A stretch of DNA of 6,654 bases from Gemmatimonadota bacterium (GTDB lineage: Bacteria > Gemmatimonadota > Gemmatimonadetes > Gemmatimonadales > Gemmatimonadaceae): contig CANJOX010000181.1 of the NCBI GenBank assembly GCA_947475795.1, positions 1 through 6,654 on the forward strand, in the 5' to 3' direction. A model generated the notes under the pieces. That model saw nothing but the letters and a program-made list of their open reading frames with translations. It did not search any database and was not told the origin of the DNA. Below are positions 5,684-6,654 of the stretch, one piece after another. Position numbers and translations under genes: made by a program. Within the stretch, counting starts at the first letter, position 1. Every line of letters starts with the position of its first letter.

Positions 5684-6418
5684 CTAGGCGAGCGTAATCA
5701 CCTGTCCGGTCACATTCCGGGCGAGCGGGCTGGCCAGAAAGGCGATAACGTCGGCCACGGATTCGCGTTCCACGAAGCCGGTCGAGTCCCCCATGTCGGC
5801 GACGTTCGATGCGGTGCGCACGGCGTTCGGCGCCACGGCGTTGGCCCGCACGCCGTGGGGTTGCTCCTCGGCGGCCACGGCCTGCATAAGGGTGAGCACA
5901 CCGCTTTTCGCCGCCGCGTACGCGGCAATCCCTTTCGGCACGCCACCGGGCAGCGCCGACCGCGATCCGAAGTAGACGAAGCTCCCACGGGCGGTGCGCA
6001 CGGCGGGGAGAAAGGCGCGGGTGGCCCCGAAGGCGGTCTCGAGGTTGATCGTGAACTGTCTGGCCCACGCCGTGGGATCGGCATCGCTGACCGGGCCGGT
6101 CACACTGAAGCCACCGGCGGCGCAGATCACCGCATCCACGCGACCGTTAAACTGCGACCGCGTGCGTTCGACGACCTCCTCAGCGGCGCGCTGCGCCGCG
6201 TGCGCGTCGGCGAGGTTGGCCACGTGCGCGGTGGCGACAAATCCCTGCGCCGTGAGCGCGGCCGCGCGCGCCTCGACCTCGGTCTGCTGCACGTCCAGGA
6301 GGGCCAGTGTCGCGCCACGCTGCGCGAAGGCGAGCGCGACGGCTTCCCCGATCTGCCCCGCGCGACCGACGCCGGTGATCACGATGAGCTTGCCGCTGAA
6401 ATCGAGAGGGTTCGTCAT
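5684..6418 (-). CDS. Short-chain dehydrogenase/reductase (SDR family)
   Basis: This 244-residue protein is a Rossmann-fold NAD(P)-dependent oxidoreductase of classical SDR length. The nucleotide-binding loop is TGVGRAGQIG (15-24), which is longer than the usual TGxxxGxG. Asp42 at the end of the second strand (LALLD) suggests NAD(H) preference. CAAGG (99-103) is the NNAG-type motif. The catalytic set is Asn125 (TINLET), Ser154 (SRSA), Tyr167 and Lys171 (YAAAK), with the standard 13-residue Ser-Tyr spacing. RANAVAPNAVRT (191-202) corresponds to the conserved P-G/N region, and VTGQVITLA ends the protein as in FabG-like enzymes. The ATG at 6418 is preceded by AGGAGG. The substrate cannot be told from sequence; close matches to FabG, glucose dehydrogenase and sugar or steroid dehydrogenases would look similar. 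It is the first gene of the minus-strand run. Confidence 0.9.
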   Translation of the reverse strand: MTNPLDFSGKLIVITGVGRAGQIGEAVALAFAQRGATLALLDVQQTEVEARAAALTAQGFVATAHVANLADAHAAQRAAEEVVERTRSQFNGRVDAVICAAGGFSVTGPVSDADPTAWARQFTINLETAFGATRAFLPAVRTARGSFVYFGSRSALPGGVPKGIAAYAAAKSGVLTLMQAVAAEEQPHGVRANAVAPNAVRTASNVADMGDSTGFVERESVADVIAFLASPLARNVTGQVITLA

Positions 6419-6424
6419 GAGTGA

Positions 6425-6430
6425 CCTCCT
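6425..6430 (-). promoter_or_regulatory. Strong ribosome binding site of the dehydrogenase
   Basis: AGGAGG on the minus strand lies six bases before the ATG at 6418. It is the best-placed Shine-Dalgarno sequence in the window and fixes the start. The three genes downstream lack one, so this gene may be translated much more efficiently. Confidence 0.75.
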
Positions 6431-6622
6431 GTTGTGTAATGACGTGGGATTCGCGATCGCAATGGAATCAAACAGCCTAGGGCAGAAAGCAAACTACAAA
6501 CGGCCACAGCCAGAACACGGAGACCGCGGATTGGCACCGAAACAACACGGATGAGCGACAAGCGCTTTGTCTAGTCCTGAATAACGTCTACACGTCCCCC
6601 ACCCGCGGAGATGTGATAACGT
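6431..6622. other. Non-coding gap holding the dehydrogenase leader and a probable insertion-sequence end
   Basis: This gap is less GC-rich than the genes and should contain the minus-strand promoter of the dehydrogenase. I found no convincing -35/-10 pair. TTGCGA and TTACAC (complements of 6456-6461 and 6433-6438) have 17-base spacing, but they would place the transcript start on the ribosome site. The palindrome GCGATCGC (6453-6460) lies in the leader. From about 6568 (TGTCTAGTCC) onward the DNA may belong to an insertion sequence, since IS3-family ends usually begin with TG. The opposite end is outside the window, so this boundary is a guess. Confidence 0.35.
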
Positions 6623-6654
6623 ATGGAACGCAGCCGTCGCCAGTTCAGTCCAGA
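6623..6654 (+). CDS. Partial IS3-family transposase OrfA, first ten residues
   Basis: ATG at 6623 opens a frame that runs off the window and reads MERSRRQFSP, with an eleventh codon beginning GA (Asp or Glu). Basic residues followed by RRxFSPEFK are the usual N-terminus of IS3-family OrfA proteins (Tnp_1 / helix-turn-helix domain), and the incomplete codon fits the expected Glu. GGAG at 6607-6610 is a possible ribosome site, 12 bases upstream and therefore rather far. Only ten residues are visible, so this is a suggestive match, not a secure identification. Confidence 0.45.
   Translation, partial: MERSRRQFSP

Noticed and set aside
5465..6424. A 319-codon open frame on the plus strand, longer than the dehydrogenase gene opposite it
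   Set aside because: It lies antisense to the dehydrogenase and the initiator, has no ribosome site or recognisable domain, and its composition is what a high-GC antisense frame produces. The minus-strand genes carry clear motifs.
6453..6460. GCGATCGC octamer, known as a highly iterated palindrome in cyanobacteria
   Set aside because: It is a single copy in a non-coding leader, and the gene content does not suggest a cyanobacterium.
6613..6620. GTGATAAC, which looks like part of a DnaA box
   Set aside because: The complement reads GTTATCACA, one base short of the TTATCCACA pattern, and no other copies cluster nearby.
225..6654. The ten-base word TCAGTCCAGA occurs at both 225-234 and 6645-6654, near the two window ends
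   Set aside because: Many ten-base matches are expected by chance in a window of this size, the flanks do not match, and the right copy falls inside the apparent transposase coding sequence.

Overview
This is a high-GC window whose third codon positions are mostly G or C, so long spurious frames lie opposite every real gene. Six complete protein genes and two edge fragments are supported. The gene set is a YhaM-type OB/HD nuclease, an S41 C-terminal processing protease, a TolB-like beta-propeller lipoprotein and a plasmid-type replication initiator. It comes from a diderm bacterium, and I would guess Gemmatimonadota. That placement is recognition from memory and was not tested.

Layout. At the left edge, positions 1-69 hold the first 23 codons of an unidentified minus-strand gene with a strong ribosome site. 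A relatively AT-rich gap (70-256) follows. The YhaM-like nuclease (257-1255, minus) and a MarR-family regulator (1343-1876, plus) diverge from an 87-base gap. The regulator runs into a 13-bp hairpin that separates it from a run of four minus-strand genes. In transcription order these are a short-chain dehydrogenase (6418-5684), a replication initiator protein A homologue (5643-4786), an S41 protease (4683-3073) and a TolB-like lipoprotein (2997-1921). At the right edge (6623-6654, plus) a start codon is followed by ten residues typical of an IS3-family transposase OrfA, so an insertion sequence probably begins just beyond the dehydrogenase leader.

How the genes relate. The protease and lipoprotein are both envelope proteins and could be co-transcribed. 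Between them lies a 14-bp hairpin whose 3' arm ends in the lipoprotein AUG. It may be a terminator or a start-codon lock, and it is the most interesting non-coding signal here. The initiator resembles plasmid initiators, but I see no iterons, partition genes or origin beside it. I see no defence system, CRISPR array, tRNA, rRNA or riboswitch. The window looks like ordinary chromosome with a few points worth checking.
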